From assembly GCA_037178625.1 (NCBI GenBank), contig CM074144.1:1426001-1490000 (forward strand): DNA of 64,000 nucleotides, in the 5' to 3' direction. Of this stretch, positions 29,171 through 39,942 are shown piece after piece (positions within the stretch are counted from its first letter, which is position 1; the number at the start of each line of letters is the position of its first letter). The position numbers were made by a program, and so were the translations under genes. Source of the DNA: Skeletonema tropicum (lineage: Eukaryota; Bacillariophyta; Thalassiosirophyceae; Thalassiosirales; Thalassiosiraceae). The notes beneath the pieces were generated by a model that was not told where the DNA came from, made no database searches, and saw nothing but the letters and a program-made list of their open reading frames with translations.

Positions 29171-30580
29171 CTATTCCGCATCGATTATGATCTCATCAAT
29201 GAAGAGGCCAGCATTGACCTCGTCCGCCGCATCAATTCGAAGACGTACTTGCAGCTCATCAATGGCCACGGCATCAAAATGATACACTACGGTAGCCCAT
29301 TCATCATTTTGGAGCTCTAATGACGCCCTCCAGCACTTTTGACCAATCTGATCATTATTTCCCCTAAATTCTATGCAGAAATCATCGCCCTGCTCCATCT
29401 GTGTGGCTCGTACAGTGGCTGTAATCTTGAAAAAGTGGTGTGCTCCATCATCAGAGGCAAATTTGTTGGATTGAAAGGTTGATTTCCCTCCTGCTCCACC
29501 TCCAATGAGTACTACACCTTGCTTTGATTCTGCTTCAGAGTAGTGTCTAGCATCATTTCCGACGTGATCAAAGGCGGCTCCATATCCAGAAGTGAAGCCC
29601 TCTCTCAACACATTCGTCCATGTACCTGTGCTTACATCGCTGTCGAGAACAGGCACATCATCACAGTTCAAGCCGTGATCGCTCTTGGAGTATCGACAAA
29701 CCGTTTTTCGGATCCATTCATATTGACTTGACACCCTTGCATATACACCAGGATATTCAGCCATCGCACAGCCAAATCCCCATGAGACCACTCCGACCTG
29801 AATGTCATCGGCTCCATTAGGATCTGCGCCCCGAATCACGAGAGGTCCGCCTGAATCTCCTTGACATGAGTCTTCGCCACCCCCTTCTTCTCTGGCACAC
29901 AACATGTTGTCGGTAACACCTCCTGATTCTTCGTAGGATCCATACGGTCCATCGCTTGCCTTGCATTCTTCATTGGTTATAGCATTGACTTCTACTTCCT
30001 GCAAATGTTCGGGCATTTCCTGCTCTTCCTCAGAAATATCAGTATCTCCCCATCCAACTACAGTCACTGGTGCACCAACTTCAGGAACACTCGCGTCAGA
30101 GTTGACTTGAACCATCTTGACATCCACAGTCACACTATCCTTCAAGAACAATAACATAAAGTCATTATTGGTAGTAGCATCATCATAATCCGGATGAGGA
30201 ATCTCCGTTTCAACATCAATCGTTTCTCCATCCTCATCAGTCAACCCATGCCGTCCGACAGTTACTTGATACTGGCCACCTTGACAATGTGCCGCAGATA
30301 GTACAACATCACGAGCAATCATTGACCCGCCGCAGAAGTGTCCCCAATCATCATTAAGGGAGACGGCGTAGGAGTAGCGATCTTCGGTTGCTTCATCTCC
30401 ACCGATGATTTTGTGTTGGCGAAGATCACGTTGATGTTGGCGTTGTTTCGGGTGTTGGATGATGTTGTTTTGAATGCGATCGAGCTTCTTGTAAGTGGTA
30501 CTGGCGCCGCGGATGGAGGCGGAGGTGGGTGCAGCAGCAGCGAGGAGAGATAGGAGAGCGATTGCTTTGCAATGTGACAT
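29171..30580 (-). CDS. Secreted trypsin-like serine protease (array copy 2)
   Basis: 469 residues from the ATG at 30580. Almost identical to the copy ending at 25340. One extra codon near the start (MSHCKAIALL instead of MSCKAIALL) and very few substitutions, such as one in the CQG-QYQV stretch after the catalytic His. Catalytic His, Asp, Ser and the S1 Asp are all kept, and the C-terminal beta domain is complete. A functional recent duplicate. Confidence 0.9.
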   Translation of the reverse strand: MSHCKAIALLSLLAAAAPTSASIRGASTTYKKLDRIQNNIIQHPKQRQHQRDLRQHKIIGGDEATEDRYSYAVSLNDDWGHFCGGSMIARDVVLSAAHCQGGQYQVTVGRHGLTDEDGETIDVETEIPHPDYDDATTNNDFMLLFLKDSVTVDVKMVQVNSDASVPEVGAPVTVVGWGDTDISEEEQEMPEHLQEVEVNAITNEECKASDGPYGSYEESGGVTDNMLCAREEGGGEDSCQGDSGGPLVIRGADPNGADDIQVGVVSWGFGCAMAEYPGVYARVSSQYEWIRKTVCRYSKSDHGLNCDDVPVLDSDVSTGTWTNVLREGFTSGYGAAFDHVGNDARHYSEAESKQGVVLIGGGAGGKSTFQSNKFASDDGAHHFFKITATVRATQMEQGDDFCIEFRGNNDQIGQKCWRASLELQNDEWATVVYHFDAVAIDELQVRLRIDAADEVNAGLFIDEIIIDAE

Positions 30581-30672
30581 TGTGAAAGAAGCACAAGTTG
30601 TTGTGAAATGGTAGTGATAGCAATTGTAATGATATTGTTGCATTCGATTGCCAATGTAATTTATGAGCTGCC

Positions 30673-30715
30673 GATGGGATCGATCGGTTTACTTCTTTGT
30701 CCGACCGATCCCATC
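30673..30715. promoter_or_regulatory. Hairpin upstream of second trypsin-like gene
   Basis: Identical to the hairpin at 26839-26881, at the same distance from the start codon. Confidence 0.5.
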
Positions 30716-30958
30716 AATAGCTCTCTAGAGCGGGTAGATCTTGCTTGGTTGCTCTTGCTTGCAAGCAACTTTTTACTGTTGGGAGTGAAAAGTGTGATCA
30801 GTAACGGAGTCGAGTCAATGTAAATACTGATTCCTACGTCGGGTAAACGCATCGAGAAGTCGTAGAGAAAGCGCTTCTCATCTTCTGAAGATTCGGGCCT
30901 GGTGTCTGGAGTGTGCCAGTATGTAACTATCTCGGATCTCTCGGAATCCACGCATATC

Positions 30959-31126
30959 TCGGGAATTATTCGTACGGCGAGGGATATTGTGAAGGAATCA
31001 TCGGATGGGAGGGCGTGTTATGGACTTTATCTAGGGTTTGGATTGAAGTTATTAAGGAGTATTCCTGCTTCGGTGATTGTGTTTTTGGTGTATGAGACTG
31101 CTGCCATGGCGTTGTCGAGAGAGTAA
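30959..31126 (+). pseudogene. Mitochondrial carrier C-terminal fragment (array copy 3)
   Basis: Same fragment as at 27125-27292, with Leu for Arg in GLYLGFGLK, a change in a normally conserved position of the carrier signature, consistent with absence of selection. Confidence 0.7.
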
Positions 31127-31237
31127 TTTTCGGTGGATGTTTCAAAGGTGGAGGTGTGTTATGTGAGGAATGTTTCTTGTATACTTAAACTTGAAGCCAG
31201 TGGGTCTAGGGATTGCATTAAGAATCTAGAGATGTGA

Positions 31238-31479
31238 TGTACCATCGACGCGTATACATATTCGAAAGATGATCAACTAACTAACAGAAGGACTTAATAT
31301 TTATAGTTCTATTTCGATTCACAAGAATGATCTGCTGCATGATGCAGGAGAATTAAACTCTTTCTCTCCGAAGCAATATTCTACATGGTCCCTGATATCA
31401 CAGATAATATATATTCAATGTAAGGGTGCAAATCTAGCTCTAATGAAACAACAATGTACGGAGGATGCGATTGATTACA
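31238..31479. repeat. 3'-flank module, copy 5
   Basis: Unit 3 equivalent of the copy at 23575-23816. Confidence 0.85.
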
Positions 31480-31486
31480 CCATCTT

Positions 31487-32073
31487 CTAATAGGAGTAGG
31501 AGTAAGATCCGCTCTTGGACCCATTCGTAGAAGCCTTTGATCCCTTGGAAGAAGAGCCCTTGGATCCTTTGGAAGAAGAACTCTTGGATCCCTTGCCGGA
31601 TTTACCAGAGACAGAGTGGTTGTAGGAATATCCATAGCTACCGTCGTCTCCTTTGGAGCTCTTGGAGGAACTGCTCTTGCCTGATTTGCCGGAGCCCTTG
31701 CTTGATTTGCCGGAGCTCTTGCCTCCTTTGCCTCCTTTTCCTGATTTGCTAGAACTGGAGCTGGAATCATAGGTAACGTAAGAATATGAATAGCTCTGTA
31801 GAGTGTAGAGTGTAGAGAGAGATCAAAGAGGCATTGCATCATATGGTGAGCACGACGACATTCAAAAATCATAGCACCACATTCTCTCAGTTGACATTGG
31901 CAGAAAACTACCAGCAGTGGGTCTCGGCTCTCAGACAAGATGTGAAGAAGTATACAACTTACTCCAGAAGTAGGACGCCCGGGTGTCGCTGTTGGGGTTC
32001 CCGTGACATCCGTTCCAAGCTGACGTTCATATGCTTGTAAGACTGCCTCACTTCTTTTAGTAAGTAGCAGCAA
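31487..32073 (-). pseudogene. Silaffin-like gene, truncated third copy
   Basis: Exon 2 (31795-31487) and the intron are intact, but the array ends at about 32033 within exon 1. The signal peptide is lost; the frame now starts in foreign sequence (MLLLTKRSEAVLQ) before joining AYERQLG. Without a signal peptide the product would not enter the secretory path, so it is probably non-functional. Confidence 0.75.
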
Positions 32074-32219
32074 AAACCATGTCTAAGAGCTAAGAGCAGG
32101 CCAAGGCAATACATGCCAGCATTTTGCGATGGTGAGAAGAGCTTGATTCACTGTGGGATTGGCCTGCATACGAAAGACATATCTTTTCAACATTCGATGC
32201 TGCCCAGACTATTGTTCAA

Positions 32220-32918
32220 TCCACAGACCGTCGCTACAAGTTTGGAGTGCATTTTTTACGCACTATCACATTGAATTATTGTGCAGCACTTTCTACCACA
32301 AGATTCTTCCTCGTCCACATGATTCAGATTTAGATGATGACTCTGTTCCAGTGGAGGAGGAGAGATCGATGAAGAGGAAGAGATCCATTGCCACTGAAGG
32401 ATCTGTCTCTCCCAGTGGATTCCAATCTTTTGATACACCACTCCGACACCAGGGCAGACTGCCTCTAGTATGAAAGTATGATACAAGTTTGGAGATCATC
32501 TACGCACAATCGCAGTCAAGTCTTGTTCGGCACTTGGTCACATCTACAATAAGATTCTTCCACGTCCACCTGATTCAGATTCAGATGATGACGAGAGGCC
32601 GAAAGGGCAGACTGCCTCCAGTCTAGTTTGCTTGAACGATACGAGCTTGGGGAGCACCTACTCACTATCACAGTGAATCATTTTTCAGCATTCGGTCTTG
32701 CCTACCACAAGATTCTCCCACCTCCACCTGATTTGGAATCAAATGATGACTCTGTGCCAGTAAAAAAGGAGAGGCCAATAAAGAGGAAGAGATCCACTGA
32801 ACCATCTGTATCCAAAAGAGTGTCTCCTGAAACGGTTCAAGATGATAACGGAGAACAGTCGGAGATGTTGACAGTTCAGAAAACACATGACCTTGTAGAC
32901 TTGACTGGCGATGGCTGA
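32220..32918 (+). pseudogene. SIM-tail family: three tandem 3' fragments
   Basis: Three successive partial copies of the C-terminal part of the family gene. Fragment 1 (about 32235-32440) has YKFG..LRTITLNYCAAL and an acidic/basic linker EEERSMKRKRS. Fragment 2 (about 32480-32600) has YKFGDHLRTIA.. and PRPPDSDSDDD. Fragment 3 (about 32605-32918) is the longest, with KGQTASS, LAYHKILPPPP, KKERPIKRKRST and the tail HDLVDLTGDG, in which the final Asp of the family is changed to Gly. No N-terminal beta domain is present. It is a graveyard of repeated unequal duplication, next to the right edge of the protease array. Confidence 0.75.
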
Positions 32919-33128
32919 TCTCACCGAGGTTGATCACTTGTTATTTGGCTTGCACTACAAGATTGGCTATACAGTCAACCTAAATTTCGTAACCACTTCA
33001 AAGTTGCAACCCATCTAAATCTCTCCTAACAATCACACATTGTTGTATAATCCTTCTTCCTCTTTGTCAAATGCGAAAATTTGCATGATATTACTAACCT
33101 AAATTTAAATGATTATCATACCGTGAAC

Positions 33129-34403
33129 TCAAAAACTTGCTAGTCTCTTTATACCGTCATCATCTTCAGCAGTTCTCGGTACAATTCCAAGCCCACTGCT
33201 CATGGAAGAATCATGCAATCGCAAATCATGATCATTCTCTACTCGATAATCCTGTTCATCCTCCACAGTCCCAAACTCCACAGCACCACCATTCTGCTGC
33301 TGTGGCTGCTGCTGCTGCACATCCGGCACATTCCACCCATCCATCGGAGGCACATACAATCCAACACTCCTCTCCACCCGACAATAATAATAACAATCAC
33401 TAAACTTGACATCCAAACACTCCGGATCAATATCCACTCGAGACAAGAACCAAATGACATACTCGGGAGAGTCGGGACAGTCAATTCGTAGGATGCACAT
33501 GTCGTAATAGCGTCCATCAGAGAGGAGGATTGGTTCAGCTTCTCGGAAGTAGAGGGGTGGAATGTCATTGTTTGGTGATGGTTGTGATTCGGAATCGTCT
33601 TGGTTGCTGAGAGCGTATAATCCATTGACATGTGAGATACTTGCATTTTGAACGCCGACACAGTTAGGTGGTCCATTTCGATTGTTTCCACCTTCTTCCT
33701 CGAGGACAACTACAGTAGGGAGTGAGTTGGGTTGTTGTGTCAACGAAGCTTGCGCAGAACGACCACTGCCACTTTTCTTCTCGTGACCATTTTCTTGATG
33801 GCTACGCTGTTGTTGATGTTGATGATGCTTGGGAACATTCTCCATATCCTCCTGACGTGGTGAAACTTCCTTAAAGAATGAAGAGTTGGGTGGTAGGGGT
33901 GGTGGTGCCACATCGCGTTGGGTAAAGCTCTCACTTGTTTCAATTTGGAATGATATAGGTGCAAATCGTTCGGGTGATACCATTTCTGCGAAGGAGGAGG
34001 AGACTTGATTTCTATCGTACATTATTTGTTGCTGTCGTTGTTGTTGTTGCATGTTGGGTGAACTGTTTGTAGGTCGAGTTGGTCTTGGAGACACGTAATG
34101 TTGTTGACGTTGTTGCTGCTTAGGCTGTTGCTGCTGCTGCTGCTGTTTTTGGTGCTGCTTTTGCTGCGGCTTAGGCTGCTGCTGTTGTAGCTGCTGCTCC
34201 TCTTTCGGTTCCTGCTGATAATGCCCAAGAATTCGTTGCAATTGCCTCTGCCTCGGAGTCTCTTGACGACGCGCAAATTGATCATCGTCATTATCATCTA
34301 CAATACTCCCATCTCGTTCATAATATCCTGGAGGGCTATGCTGAGAGTCTAGTGCATTCCTTTTCCAATCGTACTCATCTGGTGGTGATGATGGCTGATG
34401 ACT

Positions 34404-34438
<35 letters not shown>

Positions 34439-35483
34439 ACATCCTTGTTCGTCCTCCTGCCCTTTCTGGTGTGACAAGATTTGGATTATACGATTCTTCT
34501 GGCAGCTCTTCCACTGGATCCAATTGATGATGATGTTTTCCTTTATCATCCTCATCCTCATCACCAAGATGACCATCATCAGATAATGATGATGGTGTTG
34601 ATTTGGATCGCAATGATTTGGATCCACCACCACCCAAAAACGAAGGAATCTCTCCACTCTCATTACTTTCATCCAACAATTTCAAATTCTCCGCCTTGGC
34701 CACAACATGCCTCCTATCCTGACTCAACATCTGCTGCTTCCCTTCACCACTATAATTTCCATCAGGTTCCTTCCCCCTCCAATCACTATCCAATTTCACC
34801 TTCCACCGTCCCACATCCTCTTCTGGACCATCTGTGACCATTTTCACTATTGTTCCACACCGTCCATTCCAATTGGAATTATGTTGTAAATTGATTAGTG
34901 TGACCCTTAAACCTTTATAATGATTGGATAATTTCGATACATGAGTTTGGAATTCGTGGTGTGTATCACTAGCCTCATCCTTTTGAACTCGTACACGTTG
35001 TAATTCTGCCAAAGCAAATTCTTCCGCTGTAGTGGCGTGTTCCAATTCTGCCCGTGCCAATCGGAAAGCTTCTTGAGCTTTTTGTTTTTGAGTTAGTGCA
35101 TGACGGTGGAGAGAGTGCGAAGTACGGAATAGTTGGAGTGTGGTTTGTGCATTGGTGTGAGATTGGAGGAGGAGGTGTGTGAGTGTGTGCAGGGGGGTGG
35201 AGAGTGGTGGTGAAGTTTGTGAGTCGTCCTTGTTGTTCGTTGACCTGTTGTGAGTAGTAGTACCATCTTGCTTCTTCTTGACGTGGTTATTGTTGTCGGT
35301 ATCATCGTCATCATCTCGATTGCGTGGAGGACTGGAACTTTGAGGATTTGTATTGCGCCGGCGAGGAGTCTGGGAGGTTGCCGATGGTGGACGACGATTC
35401 TTTGGCCGACGATGATGATGCTGGCTGCTTTTGCTCTCCTCTGCTCGACCTCTCTGGTCGACTACTGGCTGCTGTACTTCCAT
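33129..35483 (-). CDS. Large low-complexity (Gln/Asn/Ser-rich) protein with coiled coil and SH3-like segment
   Basis: 784 residues. N-terminal 90 residues basic and Ser/His-rich. About 95-195 is a predicted coiled coil with Ala/Glu/Gln/Arg repeats (QKQKAQEAFRLARAELEHA). About 195-275 has GLRVTLINLQ..NWNGRCGTIVKM...RWKVKLDSDW...VVAKAENLKLLDE, a small barrel pattern seen in many diatom proteins. A poly-Asn tract (about 350, encoded by a GTT run on the plus strand) and long poly-Gln tracts (about 425-495) follow. The C-terminal 130 residues look structured and conserved (PPLYFREAEPILLSDGRYYDM, FLSRVDIDPECLDVKF). Function unknown; perhaps a scaffold or RNA-granule type protein. Confidence 0.7.
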
Positions 35484-36238
35484 GGTGAAGGTCGGCGCTT
35501 GGTTTGCTTGTGATTCGGTGCCAAGGCCTGTTTCACGGCAGTCTTGTGCAAGTCTTGTGGTCGTCGGCGTCGGCTTCTTTAAAATTCAAAAGCCCCAACC
35601 AACGTAGGAATTAATACTATCCAGTCCGCGACTTGTCCCTTGCGCCAGAAAGACAAAGACACGCGTCATTCACTCTCTCTTGAGAAGATAGTATGTGAAC
35701 AGAAATTTTATCTCCTCCACCTACCTCCAGCAACTTGTGCTTTTGCCTTTTGCTTGCATGCCTACAATACTTCTATCAACGATGAAACATCAACGAGAAA
35801 CAACAGCTGCAGCTGTTCAAGAGCGATCAGCAAGCGCAATGGAGGCTTCCTTATGTCGTCAGAAATGGCAGTCGTCGGGTGAGTTCATTCTTTATGTCTT
35901 TCGTATATAGTCGAAATAAACGAGACTTGCAAATTTGATGCACTTCTGCATGCAATGAAGTTGAACACTCTCGCAGACATCATCTTCTATCTAACATAAC
36001 GTTCACTTCCGTCATATGATCTTATTGCTCACAGGTGCAGGAATTGCTAACAACATACGTCTTGGCACACTTGGCTTGAGCATTTTTAGCGTCATACGTT
36101 CATAGCAGATTCTTTTCTCACAACAGGGGAATGTTGGCAAAGATAATTAATCCAATGGAAGATGTCAAAAATGAAGCAGCAGCAGCAGCAGCGCAGCAGC
36201 AGCAGCAGTAGTAGCAGCTGGAGGCAGAAGGCAAGTGC
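35484..36238. other. Intergenic region ending in a CAG repeat
   Basis: No gene recognised. A CAG/GCA triplet tract is at about 36174-36223, just ahead of the decayed glycosyltransferase region. Confidence 0.5.
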
Positions 36239-37788
36239 ATGATAGTGGGTCGTCACGTCACTTTTGGGAGCAGGAAGATAATCCGAGCTGCTTTCATTTG
36301 GACAACATTTGCCATGGCAATGGTGAATGGTTCTACGATAACATCCACAATGATCAAGTACAGTAGCTGCATCATCGCGTATGTTACTTCACCAGCCGTC
36401 AGTCTGGTACTCGAATTTAGATATACCCGAAGAACATGATCCTGATCCTCGTTACTATTTCAATGTTTCATCACCATTAGCATCTCAAAACAGAAGAGCT
36501 TACAATGATAGAACAGCAGCAAACTGTCCTCTCTCATCGACTCCAACCATCTCGCAGTCCAATCGTTTTACAATGATATGATTGGTGAATTCTACTCTCT
36601 AGAACAGTTCGAGGACTCAATAGTGGATGAGAGATTTCCACCAAATTCGGACGAGGATTTACAACTATATGTACATTTTGCATCAGAAGACCGACAAACC
36701 CTATTTCATGGCCATCGCTTGTTTCTTGGTGCCTTGCCACAAAATGACAAGATCGATCCCTTCCTTTCACTTATTCAAAATGAAAGTTGTCAATGCTTCG
36801 AAAGGTTGATATTTTGTGGGTACAAATTAGAAGACGAATATTATCTTGATGATGAATACGATGCCACTAAGGACAGCCAGAAAATATTTACACGGCAGAT
36901 AAAGTTGTACATTTGGACTCAGACGATGCATGTTATGGACGTGGCTTTCGTAGGGGCGACAGATGCACAGCGTACAAGCACCTTTGACAGGATTTGTTAT
37001 CACGTTATGAAAGGAAGGATCCACTGCTTCACGAGAAGATTCGAGAGTATAGACGAAATATACTTCTGGAGAACGGAGTAACATCAGGACAGATTGATAA
37101 TGCAGATGAATGGAAGATTGTTGCTTGACAGACCGTAAAGCTAAAGCTCGCCGTGTTTGGTTGAATATTAATGAGATCATACGAGCTTGCGAAGCCAAGT
37201 TTCTACATGAAAAAGTGGTCTGTATCAAAGTCAACTTCGAGGAGGCTAATTCAATACAGGCACAACTATTAATGCACATGTCACTCGATGCCATGATTGG
37301 AATACATGGCGCACAGCTAAGTCATGGAGTATTGCTTGCACAGGATGGGTTTGTGGTGGAGATTCTGCCGTGGATTCCGTAAGTCACTATCCTTATTGGT
37401 CGCTTCGTTTATCGTACCATCCTTTCAACACTCACATACTCTTCGCTTCAGATGCAACATTAGCGATTGTGCTAAATGGACAGACACAACAGATCGTCCA
37501 ACACCATCGGGCGAGATATTTCACGGGACTACTCGGAATCATCTTGGGTTTCGTCTCGGCAGGGAGTCCGTACCCATGTGTGAACATCTGGGATGGTCAG
37601 ATGAAGGTCTAAAAGCATGTCTGACGAATAAAACAAATGACAATGACGTTAAGTTCAATTGGGCAAATCGTGACTTTAACGTGGATGTCAATATGATATC
37701 CAACTTTATTTCATCATTCTTGCTGGAGGATGAACCAAATTGCAGTGGAATGTATGAGAGAGCAGAAGGGAATATGACTTTCTTGTAA
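36239..37788 (+). pseudogene. GT61-like glycosyltransferase, decayed by several frame changes
   Basis: A recognisable gene in pieces. Possible N-terminal membrane segment near 36270-36370. Then LDIPEEHDPDPRYYFNVSS, NRRAYNDRTAANCP (36381-36580); a frame change near 36570 into MIGEFYSLEQFEDSIVDERFPP; a frame change near 37012 into ERKDPLLHEKIREYRRN..LENG; another near 37128 into DRKAKARRVWLNINEII. The diagnostic GT61 (DUF563) block follows: LDAMIGIHGAQLSHGVLLAQDG and VVEILPW. A 73 bp intron (37379-37451, GTAAGT..TTCAG) joins in frame to PCNISDCAKW and the C-terminus at 37788. GT61 enzymes transfer xylose or GlcNAc in the secretory pathway. Each frame change fits a single lost base, so it is a pseudogene or a low-quality stretch of assembly. 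Confidence 0.65.
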
Positions 37789-38284
37789 TTTATACAATAC
37801 ATATTGTTCCAAGGAAAAAGGCATGGTGAAAGCCAAGCAGTATTTTCACCTACGACCCAGGCAAAATAGACAAGAGGAAGATGATGATTATTATGATGAT
37901 TGATCACGGCTTGTGAAAGGATTTGTGTTACTGCTTTCAGATGCCTTGAACTTTTTTGAACTACCAAGTATTTGCTGTATCTGTATTTAACTTCTCTGAC
38001 AATGTGACAAGTTGGCTTGGCTTTGGCGGCAATGAAATTTCCTTTCGAGTTCAGCCGTAGGATCATCTACACTTCTTCCTCTCATAGATCTCCAAAGTAT
38101 GGTGTAGGGCTCTGCTGGGTCTTGCTCTTGCTGGGCGGGCCACCCACGCACGTCTCTCTGCAGCTAGCCAGATGGTTTTCTCGCAAAACAGATTGCAGCG
38201 CGTCATCCCATCAGGCAGTTCTCGCTTTTCCTGGATTCATCACCAAAGGCCTAAAGCCCAAATCACCCAAAAGCCAAAACAACC
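37789..38284. other. Intergenic between GT61-like pseudogene and OTU gene
   Basis: No gene recognised; contains the presumed promoter of the OTU protease gene. Confidence 0.4.
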
Positions 38285-39814
38285 ATGGCCATGGAGATAC
38301 CGACGCGGAGGAGGCGTCGGACTCTCTTATTTTCCCTCCTAATCTCATTTTCCATACTATCACCAGCAGCCTCATCTATTCCTCGTTCTACGACCAGCAG
38401 TAGCGCCTCTAAACTTGATTCATCAGATATAAATAATGACATCCGGCGACCACCCTGGAATCCGTCACAACAGATAAATAATCAAGGCTATCTAACACAA
38501 TTATTCCGTCGTATTCCAGCTGAAATAATAGAAGACGCCACAAATAATAATAATCACAATCATGACGATAAATCACTAGCAACTCCGGTAGTAATTCGTC
38601 AGGTAAGATGCAGAGGGATGTGTTGTTGTATGTAATGTCAATCTTTAGCTTTAGGTATATACTATGCATTGCAAGATGAAGCTCTTCCGTAATCACTTCT
38701 TTCGCCGCTTCTTCATGTTATATACTCTCCTTTTGTCGTTGATCAGGTACCGGGTGACGGGGATTGCCTCTTTCACTCCCTCGCCCTCTCACTAAGTTTC
38801 ACTGACAATCACCATCTACTGAGACTCGATACCCCACAAGGACTACACGAACTCAAACAATCCAGTCGAAAATTACGACGGCTGGCAGTCGAATGCCTCG
38901 CATCCTGTACCAAAAAGAAACGTCGAAGCAAAAAACGATACCAACGCCTCTTCATCCAAGGATCCGATTCCATGAAAACAACTGAATTGTTAAGCACGGC
39001 ATCCTCCCAATATGGAATTTCACCAGAGGAATATTGTGAATTAATGATGCAAGATTCGTATTGGGGTGGTGGACCGGAGATTGTGGCGCTTTGTGCGGTG
39101 TTGAGGCGGCCTATTCATGTGTATGAGTTGGTTCCTTTGGTGGATGATGATGTCACCGTCAGTGAAGACAATGAAGGGCAGCAACATCAGCAAGAGGAGG
39201 CAATGTACAAAGAAGAAGACCCAACAAACAATCAATTCTGCCTACGCCTCTTGGCAACATTCGGCTCACCCAAATTTGATTCCAAAGAACCACTCCACAT
39301 CCTATCTGCCGATTCCAGATTTCCGGATGTGGATCCAAAGTGTACTTTGAAGGATGGCAATCATTTTTTGGCAATGTTTCCTGTGGATCGGATGAGAGCA
39401 TGTTTGCGTGATTACTATTTCAAAGGTGGTGGTAATGGGAAGAATGGAAGGATGATGAATGTTCGGAATCAACGAGTGAGAGGTGGTGATTCAACCGCTG
39501 CTGTGGATGTTGATGATGGGGTGGTAATGGAGGTAGATGGTAGTGATAACGTGACAGGGCTAACATGGCTGTTTCATGGTGAATGGTACGATGATTTGCC
39601 GTGTGAGATACCTGTTCGTTGTGAGCTGGACAAGGGTGAGATAGGAGGGAAACATAATAGATTTGGCTTTGGCCTTAGACTGAGAAAACGCCGTGAAGTA
39701 CAAAGCAAAAGCAAGAAGAATGTTGTGTACCATCCTAAGCCGATGACCCGTTTCATCGGATATTGGATCAACATATTCGTTAGGATATTAGCTTATTGTG
39801 GGGATATGATTTAA
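38285..39814 (+). CDS. OTU-family cysteine protease (deubiquitinase-like), membrane-anchored, spliced
   Basis: Exon 1 38285-38602, 144 bp intron (38603-38746, donor GTAAGA, acceptor GATCAG), exon 2 38747-39814, phase 0, 461 residues. After a basic N-terminus (RRRRR) comes a hydrophobic signal/anchor (TLLFSLLISFSIL). The OTU motif VPGDGDCLFHSLALS opens exon 2 exactly; its Cys (about residue 113) is the nucleophile and the preceding Asp is the usual loop residue. The later block WGGGPEIVALCAVLRRPIHVYE (about 212-233) is the conserved OTU strand-helix, and DGNHFLAMFP (about 310) carries the catalytic His. A 60-residue acidic insert separates them. OTU enzymes cut ubiquitin chains; the anchor suggests an endomembrane or plastid-associated role. 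The C-terminus (FIGYWINIFVRILAYCGDMI) could be a second membrane helix. Confidence 0.85.
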
Positions 39815-39942
39815 CTTTGTCTTATATCAACGCAGAAGAAAGATAAGTGTCTTTCTAGAGTAGTAACTTTAATATCTTTATATTGTCGCCATTGTCTCGT
39901 GGGGTACTCCTTCCCAAGTTCTTGCAACCTTACTGATTCCTC

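Larger units (their letters stand above)
23301..32033. repeat. Recent tandem array, unit about 3.83 kb (2 full copies + partial third)
   Basis: Unit 1 runs from about 23301 to 27130, unit 2 to about 30965, unit 3 to 32033. Corresponding landmarks are 3829-3834 bp apart (silaffin-like stop codons at 23824, 27653, 31487; protease stop codons at 25340, 29171). Units differ by only a few substitutions and small indels. Each unit contains, left to right, a carrier-gene fragment (+), a 3' module, a silaffin-like gene (-), a second copy of the module, and a trypsin-like gene (-). The third unit ends abruptly inside exon 1 of the silaffin-like gene. Confidence 0.95.

Noticed and set aside
34128..34440. 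Possible functional non-coding repeats at the CTG/GTT tracts
   Set aside because: They simply encode the poly-Gln and poly-Asn tracts of the minus-strand protein.
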